From the NCBI RefSeq assembly GCF_001277345.1, contig NZ_LIUT01000001.1, forward strand, positions 283,932 through 347,931: a stretch of 64,000 nt of DNA, read 5' to 3'. Below the pieces are notes generated by a model. It did no database searches, was not told the DNA's origin, and saw only the letters and a program-made list of their open reading frames with translations. This document shows positions 25,752-34,630 of the stretch, piece by piece (the stretch's first letter is position 1; each line of letters starts with the position of its first letter). A program made the position numbers and the translations under genes. The DNA comes from Paenibacillus solani. Lineage in GTDB: Bacteria; Bacillota; Bacilli; Paenibacillales; Paenibacillaceae.

Positions 25752-26216
25752 ATGAGTGAAGCTATTTTTAACCAACTGGATTTTGCTAGAGGTGCAACCA
25801 TTCAGAGCGTAGAGCATGTAACGGAGCAGGAGGCGGATATTATTCCGGAAGGATTCACGAACAGCATCCGCTGGAATCTTGGACACATCTATACGGTGCA
25901 TGAGCAATTCGCTTTTGCAACGGCAGGTGAACAGCCCCATCTTCCAGAAGGATTCATGGAATGGTTTGCAACAGGAACCAAGCCTGCCGATTGGACAACA
26001 CAGCCGCCTGCGCTGTCTGAACTGCTGGAACTCCTGCGTGGGCAAACAGCCCGGATTCGGGAGACTTTTGCGAATCGCCTTGATCAATCTTCCGCTCATC
26101 CGCTGACCATTGGGCCGCTGACATTCCAAACGGTGGGAGAGTTTCTTTCGTTCAGTATGTATCACGAAGGTATGCACACACAGATCATTAAGGCTTATAA
26201 GAAATTGATCAAGTAA
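25752..26216 (+). CDS. DinB-family protein
   Basis: A four-helix-bundle protein (154 aa) of the DinB/YfiT superfamily, many members of which bind a metal through three histidines and act as thiol transferases. Candidate metal ligands are the His in WNLGHIYTVHEQ and the paired His in MYHEGMHTQ near the C-terminus. ATG 25752 follows AGGAAGGGG by 10 nt; an in-frame TTG at 25743 is too close to that site. Substrate unknown. Confidence 0.85.
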   Translation: MSEAIFNQLDFARGATIQSVEHVTEQEADIIPEGFTNSIRWNLGHIYTVHEQFAFATAGEQPHLPEGFMEWFATGTKPADWTTQPPALSELLELLRGQTARIRETFANRLDQSSAHPLTIGPLTFQTVGEFLSFSMYHEGMHTQIIKAYKKLIK

Positions 26217-26231
26217 TTCCATGAGAATGAT

Positions 26232-26274
26232 ACGGTAGAAGGGACCGCAAGGGATATCCTTCTGCCGTTTTTTT
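26232..26274 (+). terminator. Terminator of the DinB gene
   Basis: ACGGTAGAAGG pairs with CCTTCTGCCGT, followed by TTTTTTT. Confidence 0.9.
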
Positions 26275-26347
26275 GATTTGTCGCTAGGATGAATGGTCCT
26301 TATAATGAAATCCATAGCGGAAATTACGAGGAGGATGTTATTACAGT

Positions 26348-26857
26348 ATGGCCATGGAGATCGAACGCAAATACCTACTAGATGCTTATCCCGATGCCCT
26401 GATTCAGGAAGGCATTATTAAGGTGGAGAAGGAAGTGCTCATCGAGCAGACGTATTTGGCCCTGGATGGAGATCAGGAGCTAAGGGTGCGTAAAATCACG
26501 GATCCAAGCTCAGGCCAAGTGGAATATACTCATACATTCAAGAAAGGGTGGGGGATTGCCCGGGAGGAAGTGGAGTTTGCGATTTCCGAGGGACTTTATG
26601 ATCAAGTGGTAAAAGCCCATGCAGCGATTCCACTGACCAAAAGGCGGGTAACCGCCCGGTTGGGCGACACGATCATTGAAATCGATGATTATGCGCAGAT
26701 CGATATGCTTGTGCTGGAAGTCGAGTTTTCATCTATGGAAGCTGCAGACAGCTTTGTGCCGCCAGCGTGGTTCGGACAAGATATCAGCACCGATAAACAA
26801 TACAGCAATAAGAAGGTGTGGCAGGATCTGCAGCTGCATGCGGGCAATGAAGTTTAA
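26348..26857 (+). CDS. CYTH-domain (triphosphate tunnel) protein
   Basis: A 169-aa protein of the CYTH/triphosphate tunnel metalloenzyme family. EIERKYLL at residues 4-11 is the ExExK signature. LRVRKI, THTFKKG, REEVEF, KRRVTA and EIDDYAQIDMLVLEVEF supply the alternating charged strands of the tunnel. Such enzymes hydrolyse inorganic triphosphate or related compounds. Full length; the annotated start fits. Confidence 0.9.
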   Translation: MAMEIERKYLLDAYPDALIQEGIIKVEKEVLIEQTYLALDGDQELRVRKITDPSSGQVEYTHTFKKGWGIAREEVEFAISEGLYDQVVKAHAAIPLTKRRVTARLGDTIIEIDDYAQIDMLVLEVEFSSMEAADSFVPPAWFGQDISTDKQYSNKKVWQDLQLHAGNEV

Positions 26858-26895
26858 AGGTGTAAATCAATAGGCAATTGCTATAATAAGCCAGC

Positions 26896-26942
26896 AAAAA
26901 GCCTGTATCGATGCGAATGTATTCGCTGGATACAGGCTTTTT
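26896..26942. terminator. Bidirectional-type terminator after the CYTH gene
   Basis: AAAAAGCCTGTATC pairs with GGATACAGGCTTTTT, with an inner GCGAAT/ATTCGC stem. Confidence 0.88.
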
Positions 26943-26961
26943 GAGTTGTTGTCGACTTTTT

Positions 26962-27043
26962 TTGACAAAGTTCTTGTAAGCGATTTATATTTATAATATA
27001 ATATTATCATGATAATTAATTATTATATTGTAAGTGGTTGCAA
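26962..27043 (+). promoter_or_regulatory. Promoter and operators of the patB-nhaC-ridA operon
   Basis: TTGACA (26962-26967), 18 bp, TATATT (26986-26991) is a strong sigma-A promoter. Downstream are a perfect 14-bp palindrome ATTATCATGATAAT (27003-27016) and a cre-like site TTGTAAGTGGTTGCAA (27028-27043, two mismatches). The palindrome is a candidate target for the PAS-HTH regulator that opens the operon. Confidence 0.65.
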
Positions 27044-27085
27044 TTCATAAAAATGACAGCTAATCAGAAAGGGGAGAGGATCTCC

Positions 27086-27757
27086 ATGAAGCAGAGCCAG
27101 AAGCTGCTGGAAAGCTATTTCCCGATTGCTTCTTTTATCGCAGCGATCATTGGACCACAATGTGAGGTCGTTGTTCATGATATCAGTGATCCTGAACGTT
27201 CTATCATATTTATTGAGAATGGACATATTAGTGGGCGCAGGGTTGGAGACGCTTCCACTGACCTTGTATTAAAAATTCTGAAGGCAGAGGCGTACCGCGA
27301 GGAGCAGTTCATCGCTAATTACAAGGCATCTGGTGGACGGGGGCAGACATTCAGATCGGCGACATATTTTATTAAGAACGATAGCGGCGAGCTGGTCGGT
27401 CTGATGTGCCTGAACATTGATATTACACATATGGAAGTGGCGGCCGACTGGATCAACAGTATTTTGCAGGGTGGTTCGCTTACACCGCCGGCTGCACTGG
27501 GTGCGCCGAAAGAAGAGAAGCCGTCAACCGAATACCTGCAGGGGAATGTCGACGATTTGCTCCAGCATATGATCCAGACCGTATTGGGAAGAATCAGCAT
27601 CCCGGTGGACCGTTTATCTTCAAGCGAGAAGATCGAGGTTGTGAAGGAATTGAATGAACAGGGTGTCTTTTTGCTCAAAGGCGGAGTATCCGAGGTTGCA
27701 GCAGCTTTATCCATCTCGGAACCAACTGTGTATCGATATTTGCAGAAACTTAAATAA
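27086..27757 (+). CDS. YheO-like PAS / HTH transcriptional regulator
   Basis: A 223-aa regulator of the YheO/DauR group. The N-terminal PAS-like sensor runs about residues 8-120 (PIASFIAAIIGPQCEVVVHDISDPERSI). The C-terminal HTH_22 motif (~165-220) reads VDRLSSSEKIEVVKELNEQGVF...VSEVAAALSISEPTVYRYL. ATG 27086 follows GGGGAGAGG; the longer frame lacks a site. DauR controls amino-acid catabolism in Pseudomonas. Here the first-gene position before a PLP lyase, antiporter and RidA points to control of an amino-acid breakdown operon. Confidence 0.88.
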   Translation: MKQSQKLLESYFPIASFIAAIIGPQCEVVVHDISDPERSIIFIENGHISGRRVGDASTDLVLKILKAEAYREEQFIANYKASGGRGQTFRSATYFIKNDSGELVGLMCLNIDITHMEVAADWINSILQGGSLTPPAALGAPKEEKPSTEYLQGNVDDLLQHMIQTVLGRISIPVDRLSSSEKIEVVKELNEQGVFLLKGGVSEVAAALSISEPTVYRYLQKLK

Positions 27758-27816
27758 AGCGGATTCATTCCTGAATTAGAAAACGGATACATCTTGATAA
27801 TGGGGAAGGTGACAAC

Positions 27817-28989
27817 ATGACATACAATTTCGACAAGGTGATCAGCCGTTACGGAACAAATAGTGCGAAATGGGACGGGATGGCACTGAGCATGGGAAGC
27901 GATATGATCGCTCTCTCGGTAGCCGATATGGATCTGCCGGCTCCGCCAATGGTGGTGGAAAAGATTGCAGAAGTTGCCCGTCACGGGATTTACGGATATA
28001 CCGACCCGTTTCCGCCTTACTATGAAGCGGTCCGAAGCTGGCTTGATAAAGCGTATGGCTGGCAGGTTGAGCAGGATTGGATCGTATTTTGTCCGCGTAT
28101 TGTACAAGCCGTTTCGGTCATTATACAGAAATTCACAGCACCTGGAGACAAGATATTAGTTCATACGCCTGTTTATCAGCCTGTTGCGAAAGCGGTTACG
28201 ATAAACGACCGGGTATTGGTTGAAAGTCCGCTTAAGCTTGTGGACGGGCGGTACGAGATCGATTTCGAAGATATGGAGCGGCAGATGCAGGAAGGGGTTC
28301 AGATTGTATTGCTGATTTCCCCGCACAACCCGGTTGGACGCGTATGGACAAGAGATGAGCTCGAACGAATGGCGAACCTCTGCATCCGGTATGATGCCCT
28401 GATCGTGTCCGATGATATTCATGCCGACTTCATTCATGAGGGGCACGAGCATACCATCATCGCCAAGCTGTCGGAGGAGATTGCGAACCGTTCCATCATC
28501 TGCACATCACCAGGTAAAACGTTCAATCTGGCGAGTCTCGAAATCGCTAACATTATCATTCCTAATGAAACGCTTCGGGACCAGTTTAAACTTGGTTTGC
28601 AGCAGGCAGGGATTCATAATCCTACCTTTTTCTCAATACCAGCTTTGGAAGTCGCGTATACCTCGTGCGATGAATGGCTGACAGAACTTCGTGCTTATAT
28701 CAAGGATAATATAGCGTTTGCCCGAACTTTCATCACAGATCATATGCCTGAGTTACAAGTGATTGAACCGGAAGGGACCTATTTGCTGTGGGTCAATTGT
28801 ATGGCCGTAAGCAGCAAGGAAGAAGATTTGGTGGAGTGGATTCAGAATAAAGCGCGCGTAAGCGTCAGCTTCGGCTCATCTTTCGGTCCTGGAGGAGAAG
28901 GCTACATCAGGGTCAATGTGGCTGCTCCACGCAGCGTTTTGCAGGAAGGCCTGGAACGGCTTGCCGCTGCTTATCCGATACAACCTTAA
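27817..28989 (+). CDS. MalY/PatB-family PLP-dependent C-S lyase / aminotransferase
   Basis: Fold-type I PLP enzyme (390 aa) of the MalY/PatB group, typically a cystathionine or cysteine-conjugate beta-lyase that releases pyruvate, ammonia and a thiol. Landmarks: WDGMALSMGSDMIALSVADMDLPAPP, IYGYTDPFPPYYEAV, SPHNPVGRVWT, VSDDIHADFI, and the Schiff-base lysine in TSPGKTFNLASL (~residue 232). GGGAAGGTG precedes the ATG. In an operon with NhaC and RidA; RidA would clear the reactive enamine such lyases release. Confidence 0.9.
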   Translation: MTYNFDKVISRYGTNSAKWDGMALSMGSDMIALSVADMDLPAPPMVVEKIAEVARHGIYGYTDPFPPYYEAVRSWLDKAYGWQVEQDWIVFCPRIVQAVSVIIQKFTAPGDKILVHTPVYQPVAKAVTINDRVLVESPLKLVDGRYEIDFEDMERQMQEGVQIVLLISPHNPVGRVWTRDELERMANLCIRYDALIVSDDIHADFIHEGHEHTIIAKLSEEIANRSIICTSPGKTFNLASLEIANIIIPNETLRDQFKLGLQQAGIHNPTFFSIPALEVAYTSCDEWLTELRAYIKDNIAFARTFITDHMPELQVIEPEGTYLLWVNCMAVSSKEEDLVEWIQNKARVSVSFGSSFGPGGEGYIRVNVAAPRSVLQEGLERLAAAYPIQP

Positions 28990-29033
28990 AGGAAACATAA
29001 CTCTAAGTTTATTTATATCAGGGGGAATCCATA

Positions 29034-30557
29034 ATGGCTAAGCCGAAAGAGGAACGAGTAATCAAGCAGCCAACGATGTTTCTGGCACTGCTTCCGATTT
29101 TTACGATGGTAATCTTGCTGTGCCTTGGTTACGTATTATTTGAACTGCCGCCCGAACCGCTGATCATAGTCTCAGCCATTGTCGCTGGTTTGATCGCAAT
29201 CAAGCTGGGCTACAGCTACAATGATATACTGGAATCCATCTCGCAAAAGATTGCGAAAACCATGCCAGCCATTCTTATCCTGATTGTGGTCGGATTTATG
29301 ATTGGTGCATGGATGGTCGGGGGGACCATCCCGATGATGATCTACTACGGCCTAAAAATCATTAATCCGCAATTCTTGTTGATTACCGCTTTTCTGGTCA
29401 CGTCTGTGGTATCCATATGTACAGGTACTTCTTGGGGTTCCGCAGGAACCATCGGGGTTGCCTTCATGGGGGTCGGCGCAGGCATGGATGCAAATCTTGC
29501 GGCGGTTGCGGGTGCTGTTGTAGCAGGTGCGTACTTCGGGGATAAGCTCTCGCCGCTCTCCGATACAACCAATATTGCTGCATTGTCCACTGGCGTTAAT
29601 CTGTATGAGCATATCGGTCATTTGCTGTACACGACGCTTCCGTCCTTCTTTGTAGCGGGGATCGTCTATGTCGTCACGGGATTGAATACCCATGTATCCG
29701 GCGGGGGCGTACCTGAGAAGGTCACCGAGATCATGAGCACGCTGGGAAGCATATACGATTGGAACTTGCTTCTGATCTTGCCTGTAATCATCGTACTCTA
29801 TGGATCGATCACTAAGAAACCAACGATTCCCGTTATGCTGTTGTCCTCGATCGTAGCGATGGCGAACGGCATGATATTCCATGGCTTCACTTTGCATGAC
29901 GTGGTAACTTCGGTTGTGAGCGGATTCGATATCGCGATGGTACATGTCAGCGGCTTTGATCCGAATACTGTCAGTGCCGATATTCCTCGCCTTATTAACC
30001 GGGGCGGCATGAATTCCATGATGGGAACATTGCTTATCTGTTTCAGTGCGATCACATTTGCCGGTACAATCTCACTGACCAGATCGCTCGAACTGATTGT
30101 CGACAAGATTCTGAAGCGTGTACGTTCGACTGGATCGTTGATCCTGGCCACGATCGCAACGGGCTTGACCATGATCGGGGTTACCAGCAATGGGCAGGTG
30201 TCGATCCTGATGCCTGGTGAGATGCTTCGTGAGGCATACATCCGGCGCGGCCTGCATCCGAAGAACTTGGGGCGGACAGTGGAGGATTCTGCGACCATTA
30301 TCGAACCGATTCTGCCATGGACTGCAGCCGGTGCCTATATGGCCGGGACGCTGGGCGTAGCGACTTTATCCTATTTGCCTTGGGCGGTGTTATGCTGGAC
30401 AGGCATCATCTTTGCCACAATTTGGGGATTTACCGGCTTCGGAATCGCGAAGCTTACGCCTGAGCAGCAGCAAGAGATGTTGAAGGAATATGACAATCCA
30501 CAATCTCGAGACCAGAATAAGTCTCAGATGGAAGAGGAAATGGCACAAACGGTGTAA
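29034..30557 (+). CDS. nhaC: NhaC-family Na+/H+ antiporter
   Basis: Polytopic membrane protein (507 aa, about 11-12 helices) of the NhaC family. Landmarks: ISICTGTSWGSAGTIG-type segment, AGAYFGDKLSPLSDTTNIAALSTG, and the C-terminal GVTSNGQVSILMPGEMLR / VEDSATIIEPILPWTAAGAYM. NhaC-type proteins exchange Na+ for H+, and some paralogues carry acids (for example malate/lactate or amino-acid exchange). Position between patB and ridA suggests a substrate-linked role rather than general pH control. GGGGG precedes the ATG. Confidence 0.9.
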   Translation: MAKPKEERVIKQPTMFLALLPIFTMVILLCLGYVLFELPPEPLIIVSAIVAGLIAIKLGYSYNDILESISQKIAKTMPAILILIVVGFMIGAWMVGGTIPMMIYYGLKIINPQFLLITAFLVTSVVSICTGTSWGSAGTIGVAFMGVGAGMDANLAAVAGAVVAGAYFGDKLSPLSDTTNIAALSTGVNLYEHIGHLLYTTLPSFFVAGIVYVVTGLNTHVSGGGVPEKVTEIMSTLGSIYDWNLLLILPVIIVLYGSITKKPTIPVMLLSSIVAMANGMIFHGFTLHDVVTSVVSGFDIAMVHVSGFDPNTVSADIPRLINRGGMNSMMGTLLICFSAITFAGTISLTRSLELIVDKILKRVRSTGSLILATIATGLTMIGVTSNGQVSILMPGEMLREAYIRRGLHPKNLGRTVEDSATIIEPILPWTAAGAYMAGTLGVATLSYLPWAVLCWTGIIFATIWGFTGFGIAKLTPEQQQEMLKEYDNPQSRDQNKSQMEEEMAQTV

Positions 30558-30640
30558 AGAATGTAGGCTTCAATTATGAAACTGGTAACACATCATTAAT
30601 ATAAATGCGTGAAAATACACGCTACAGAGGAGAGAACACC

Positions 30641-31027
30641 ATGACACAACAAGAGAGAACAACTATTGCTACGAACCAAGCTCCGGGAGCTATCGGCCCT
30701 TATTCACAAGCCGTGCAGTACGGAAATCTTCTATTTACTTCCGGCCAGTTAGGGATGGATGCGTCTGGACAATTCGCCAAGGCGGTGGAGGAACAGGCGA
30801 AGCACTCCCTGCTTAATGTGAAGGCGATTCTTGAAGCAGCCGGCTTCGGTATGGAGCATATTGTGAAAACCACGGTGTTTTTAAAAGACATGAATGATTT
30901 CCAAGCAGTCAACGAAGTGTATGCTTCCTTCTTTGCAGAACCCTATCCCGCCCGCAGTGCCGTGGAGGTAGCTCGTTTACCGAAGGATGGACTGGTAGAG
31001 ATTGAAGTGGTGGCTATCAAGGCCTAA
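30641..31027 (+). CDS. ridA: RidA-family enamine/imine deaminase
   Basis: A 128-aa trimeric protein of the RidA/YjgF/UK114 family. It hydrolyses reactive enamine and imine intermediates released by PLP enzymes to the 2-keto acid and ammonia. Landmarks: APGAIGPYSQAVQ, FTSGQLGMD, NVKAILEAAG, VKTTVFLKDMNDFQAVNEVY, and YPARSAVEVARLPKDGLVEIEVVA, including the conserved substrate-binding Arg (in PARSAVEV) and the following Glu. ATG 30641 follows AGAGGAGAG; the longer frame lacks a site. Last gene of the operon. Confidence 0.93.
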   Translation: MTQQERTTIATNQAPGAIGPYSQAVQYGNLLFTSGQLGMDASGQFAKAVEEQAKHSLLNVKAILEAAGFGMEHIVKTTVFLKDMNDFQAVNEVYASFFAEPYPARSAVEVARLPKDGLVEIEVVAIKA

Positions 31028-31084
31028 CCCGATGTTTCCTGTGCAAACTAGCGTAATCTTTATTAACTTATATTGAGCAGCGAC

Positions 31085-31116
31085 AAAACTGCCGGGCATA
31101 AAAGCCCGGCAGTTTT
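31085..31116. terminator. Bidirectional terminator, ridA and yheC/D-like gene
   Basis: AAAACTGCCGGGC pairs with GCCCGGCAGTTTT across a 6-nt loop, between converging genes. Confidence 0.9.
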
Positions 31117-31131
31117 GTTTTGTCTAAACCA

Positions 31132-31887
31132 TTATTTCGTACGGCCATACTGCCGCCCATAAGACAATACTTTATAGTATAAGCTGTGATCTTTTAACGT
31201 CTTGAGCGGATAGATTTGCGGGCGCGTATTTACCTCCAGAATCCAGGGCCACCCCCTGGAATCGACACCCACATCCAGGCCAAGCTCTTTAAAGCCTTTG
31301 TAGTGGCGGTCAAAATTTTTGCCTACCGCTACGCCAATTCCTTTAAGCTCCGACTCCAGCTGCAGGTTGAAAGCTGGGGCGAAACGGGCACCCCTCATCG
31401 TCTTGTGGAACGTTCCAATGGTTCCCCCTTGGTTATAATTAGTGGCGACTTTGTTGGGGTTACCAATTTTGGTGAATAGAGCGGTGCTGACCCAAATGCC
31501 CTGTCTAGTCTTTTGAACCATCACCCGGATGTCGAATGGCTTGCCATTGCATTTCGCGAGGTGAATTCCCTTTTGCAGCAGATAGGGTCTGCTTCCGGCA
31601 TATCTGCTCAGGCCACGATACAATGAAGATATGCTGGCATATGTCGTTACTGTGCTATTTAGCTGCTTTTGGTAGCCGCCGTTTATTTTTCGGATCCGAA
31701 TAATGTTCTTGCCCCCGGTGCCGTCTGTAGGTTTGAAGATCACTGTATTATAATTAGCCATCATGATATTCAGGTTTACCTTGTTGAAGGGCAGCGTATA
31801 CGGCACATATCGCTTGATAGAGGAATCTTCGTTCAGCCATTTTGTTTTCGTCCATTTGCTCTTGATGGAACTGCTGTTATAACTCAT
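31132..31887 (-). CDS. YheC/YheD-family ATP-grasp protein (spore-coat associated)
   Basis: A 251-aa protein of the YheC/YheD group, whose Bacillus subtilis members are linked to the spore coat and have an ATP-grasp fold. Landmarks: FKPTDGTGGKNIIRI (nucleotide loop), LLQKGIHLAKCNGKPFDIRVMVQK, and the C-terminal LGLDVGVDSRGWPWILEVNTRP that would bind metal and ATP. ATG 31887 follows GAGGTGA; the longer frame has no site. Shorter than the ~360-450 aa Bacillus proteins, keeping mainly the catalytic part. The ligated substrate is unknown. Confidence 0.85.
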   Translation of the reverse strand: MSYNSSSIKSKWTKTKWLNEDSSIKRYVPYTLPFNKVNLNIMMANYNTVIFKPTDGTGGKNIIRIRKINGGYQKQLNSTVTTYASISSLYRGLSRYAGSRPYLLQKGIHLAKCNGKPFDIRVMVQKTRQGIWVSTALFTKIGNPNKVATNYNQGGTIGTFHKTMRGARFAPAFNLQLESELKGIGVAVGKNFDRHYKGFKELGLDVGVDSRGWPWILEVNTRPQIYPLKTLKDHSLYYKVLSYGRQYGRTK

Positions 31888-31967
31888 AGCGAAGAGGCTC
31901 ACCTCTCTTTTTTGTTCAGCATATGCGGCAAGAGTTGAGCAAGCCTCCACGATGGCCTTGAGCCAAG

Positions 31968-32360
31968 CTATACGGTTGAAAACAATTTTTTATCGAAAAA
32001 CAGGATAACGATAAATAAAGCTGCAGCAATAAGCAGGATGGACGCCGGAAGGATGAAAGCCAGCAGGGTAGCCGTATTCTGCATTTGATAATACATCAGC
32101 ATGCCCAGCGGCATGACACCGCCCCCGAGAATGCTTGTCCAAAAGTGCAGAGCAGCCGTCTTTTTCATACTGAGCTTCTCCCGAAACACGTAGTAGAACA
32201 TGCCATAGGCAAACAAGGTCAACCAACCGACCACCAAAATATGGGCATGACCTGCAACCATGCTGTAATTGCTTCTTCCTGCCATGTCAGCGCCAATTAA
32301 AGCGCCGATAAGTGTATAGATTGCGGCAATCCGCATCAGCCACTTGCTATAATTGAGCAT
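31968..32360 (-). CDS. Small four-helix membrane protein, heme-copper oxidase subunit I-like
   Basis: A 130-aa protein that is almost entirely membrane helices (about residues 8-28, 38-60, 68-92, 100-123). The stretch MVAGHAHILVVGWLTLFAYGMFYYVF resembles the helix around a heme-ligand His in cbb3-type oxidase subunit I, and similar short proteins carry that label. It is far too short to be an oxidase. ATG 32360 follows AAGGGGG. Function unknown. Confidence 0.65.
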   Translation of the reverse strand: MLNYSKWLMRIAAIYTLIGALIGADMAGRSNYSMVAGHAHILVVGWLTLFAYGMFYYVFREKLSMKKTAALHFWTSILGGGVMPLGMLMYYQMQNTATLLAFILPASILLIAAALFIVILFFDKKLFSTV

Positions 32361-32504
32361 GGATAATCCCCCTTGCATCTTGAGTCAGCACCAATATACA
32401 GGAGATATATGAACGGAGCATGAACAAAATAAGAAGGGATTTGTATGGGATAACCTCATCTACTATAATCAAAGAGATATGATCTTGAAGGAGAGAATTT
32501 CCTG

Positions 32505-32870
32505 GTGAGAAGCCCGCTCATAACTTACTGTCTTTCGAAAAAAGCTGCAGCCGAGGACTATCCGTTCGGGCCGCTTCCAATCGTCATGAAGGTAGGCGGC
32601 AAGATGTTTGCCTTGATTACCACAACGGAAGGGGATAAGGTCAGCCATATCTCCTTGAAATGCGATCCGGTGATCGCGGAGAATTTGCGTCAGCAGCATG
32701 AAGCCGTACAGCCCGGCTATCATCTCAACAAGAAGCATTGGAATACTGTAACCGTCGATGGCTCCTTATCTGATGCGGACCTGCATGACATGATTGATCA
32801 TTCTTATGAGCTAGTGCTAAAGAGCTTGCCCAAAGCTCAGCGTACTGCCATCTCCCAGCGACTGGTATGA
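32505..32870 (+). CDS. MmcQ/YjbR-family DNA-binding-fold protein
   Basis: A 121-aa protein of the MmcQ/YjbR family (CyaY-like fold). Landmarks: PGYHLNKKHWNTVTVDG and LHDMIDHSYELVLKSLPK near the C-terminus, EDYPFGP near the start. GTG start with AAGGAGAG 9 nt upstream. Function in the cell is poorly known; single gene. Confidence 0.88.
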   Translation: MRSPLITYCLSKKAAAEDYPFGPLPIVMKVGGKMFALITTTEGDKVSHISLKCDPVIAENLRQQHEAVQPGYHLNKKHWNTVTVDGSLSDADLHDMIDHSYELVLKSLPKAQRTAISQRLV

Positions 32871-32885
32871 AGTCATATGAACAAG

Positions 32886-32946
32886 AAAAATCGCCCTTTA
32901 GCAGAGTGGAGCCAGCAGAGCATCCATTTGCCAAAGGGCGATTTTT
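32886..32946. terminator. Bidirectional terminator, yjbR-like and chitinase genes
   Basis: AAAAATCGCCCTTT pairs with AAAGGGCGATTTTT between converging genes. Confidence 0.88.
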
Positions 32947-32961
32947 GTAAGTAAGTGAGCT

Positions 32962-34233
32962 TTAGAATGGTCTCATTCCTAATGTATCTACCTTCTCACC
33001 GGTAATATCAACACCCATGCGACTTGTAATATCACGGTAATGTCCGGCACGTCTCTGTACAGAGCTGCCTTCAGTTTCTCCAAGATTCGCCTCCAGTCCG
33101 TTTAAGACCATGATCGTCGTACCAAAGCCGGGATCACCCAGACCTCTGAACTTCTCGATCGGGGTAGGCTTCCATCTGCCGACCATGACATCATGAGCGG
33201 ATGGTTTCGGATCCTGCGGCGTCATCCAGAACAGGATAGCGGTCATGAAACCGATCTTGCCGTCAGCGGCTACAATCTCAGGATTGTTCAGCAGCACGCT
33301 TTTGTCTCCATAGATGATGGAGCTGAAGAGTCCGTAATTAAAGTTCCAGCTGAGCATGATCGGTCCCCGTCCATAGTAGCGTTTGTCCGGTGAACCGGGA
33401 TACAGCTCGGCACTTGCAGGATCCACGAAGGCGTCCATGTTAACCCCTGTCCGGCCAGCAATATTCTCATTCCAGAATAATCCCCAGCGCAGCGGGCCTC
33501 CCGGAGCGGTAGCCCAACCTCCGCCTGTCTCGTGCGACAGATTGGCGAGGAAGGCAGCCAGTTCACGCTTACGGTCCTTCTTGAATCCTTCCTTCAGGAA
33601 GGTTCCTCCATCAATGATGACGCTTTCAATTGGTTTGTTCATATTTTCAGCCGAATAGAAGTCCGCGGACCGCACCACAAGGGTTTCTACTCGGGCATCC
33701 TTGTCTAATCGATATACCTCCTGGGCGGCAGGATTTCCGGCCCGAGTAACAATCTTGATCTTCAGATTGGAAACTTCAGCTACAGCGTTTATGAGATTGT
33801 CGTATGAGAAATAGTCCGTCTGATTCGCTTTAAAGTATTCTTTACCGCTAGCGACCTTAAACCATTCCTTCGATCCAAGCCGGTAAGGGAATAACGCCTC
33901 GAAATCTTCCTCTGACAATAGCGATTGAACCGATTCGATCGCTTTTTCCGATGTATAATCCGGATCAAGTCCTTCCCAGTTCTGCTCGATTTGCTTGCGG
34001 TTGATCAGTCGATACTCCCCGACTGCCAGAGAATCCACTTGAGCGTCAAGAATTGGCTTTGTTTCCAGAGTGATAGTTACATTGCTGGGTGCTTCGACGG
34101 GCGCAGCAGCGGATTGGGGCTCTGCATCGGCTGCAAAGGCGTGGAGCGGGGTCACCAGGAGGGCAGCGCTCAGGGCTGCAATCATGCTTCGCTGAATCAT
34201 CTTGCCGGATAACGGATATTTCCACACGGTCAT
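32962..34233 (-). CDS. Secreted GH19 chitinase-like glycosidase
   Basis: Exported enzyme (423 aa) with a signal peptide (hydrophobic ALSAALLVTPLHAFA, cleavage about residue 35) and a C-terminal GH19 catalytic domain (~residues 200-420). The catalytic Glu is in FLANLSHETGGG. The substrate-groove signature YYGRGPIMLSWNFNYG and the late GFGTTIMVLNGLEAN are typical of bacterial GH19 chitinases. The ~160 residues between signal and catalytic domain match no carbohydrate-binding module I recognise. ATG 34233 is chosen: GGGGAG lies 8-9 nt upstream. It would cut chitin or related polymers outside the cell. Confidence 0.9.
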   Translation of the reverse strand: MTVWKYPLSGKMIQRSMIAALSAALLVTPLHAFAADAEPQSAAAPVEAPSNVTITLETKPILDAQVDSLAVGEYRLINRKQIEQNWEGLDPDYTSEKAIESVQSLLSEEDFEALFPYRLGSKEWFKVASGKEYFKANQTDYFSYDNLINAVAEVSNLKIKIVTRAGNPAAQEVYRLDKDARVETLVVRSADFYSAENMNKPIESVIIDGGTFLKEGFKKDRKRELAAFLANLSHETGGGWATAPGGPLRWGLFWNENIAGRTGVNMDAFVDPASAELYPGSPDKRYYGRGPIMLSWNFNYGLFSSIIYGDKSVLLNNPEIVAADGKIGFMTAILFWMTPQDPKPSAHDVMVGRWKPTPIEKFRGLGDPGFGTTIMVLNGLEANLGETEGSSVQRRAGHYRDITSRMGVDITGEKVDTLGMRPF

Positions 34234-34630
34234 ACGCATTCTCCCCTATATCAATGGAATTGGATTACACAGTCATCATATATAGGGTATGTCGTTTTGT
34301 ACATAGTCAAGAAAACCCACAAATCTGCGTAGAGGCATCGTTTGAGCGAGGGTCGTATTTTATTTGACCAGTGGAAACGTGACTATGGACAGGGGGTTTG
34401 CTGGAGAAAAAGAAAGAATGCTGTCGAACGAGTAGTAGAGATATTCATAGCTACCCCAACTTGATGACTAGTTTTTTAAACAAAAAACATTATAATGTTA
34501 GTATGTTTTGGATTCTATGAGTCTCTTAATCTATGAAAAGGATGTTTCTCCTTAATTTGTTCTGTTCATTTTTGGGAATTCATATATATTAGAGAAATAA
34601 CATTTTATAGACGAAGAAGGGTTAGCTGAC
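34234..34630. other. Divergent intergenic region, chitinase and MATE
   Basis: The left part carries the chitinase ribosome binding site (minus strand). The right part carries a TATAAT box (34491-34496) inside a perfect 14-bp palindrome AACATTATAATGTT (34486-34499), the likely MATE promoter and operator. No riboswitch fold was recognised. Confidence 0.55.

Noticed and set aside
27003..27026. Fur box over the patB operon promoter
   Set aside because: TGATAAT/ATTATTA halves are two bases apart and imperfect; the genes have no iron link.
34234..34630. Guanidine or other riboswitch upstream of the MATE gene
   Set aside because: No aptamer core seen; the region looks like a simple repressed promoter.
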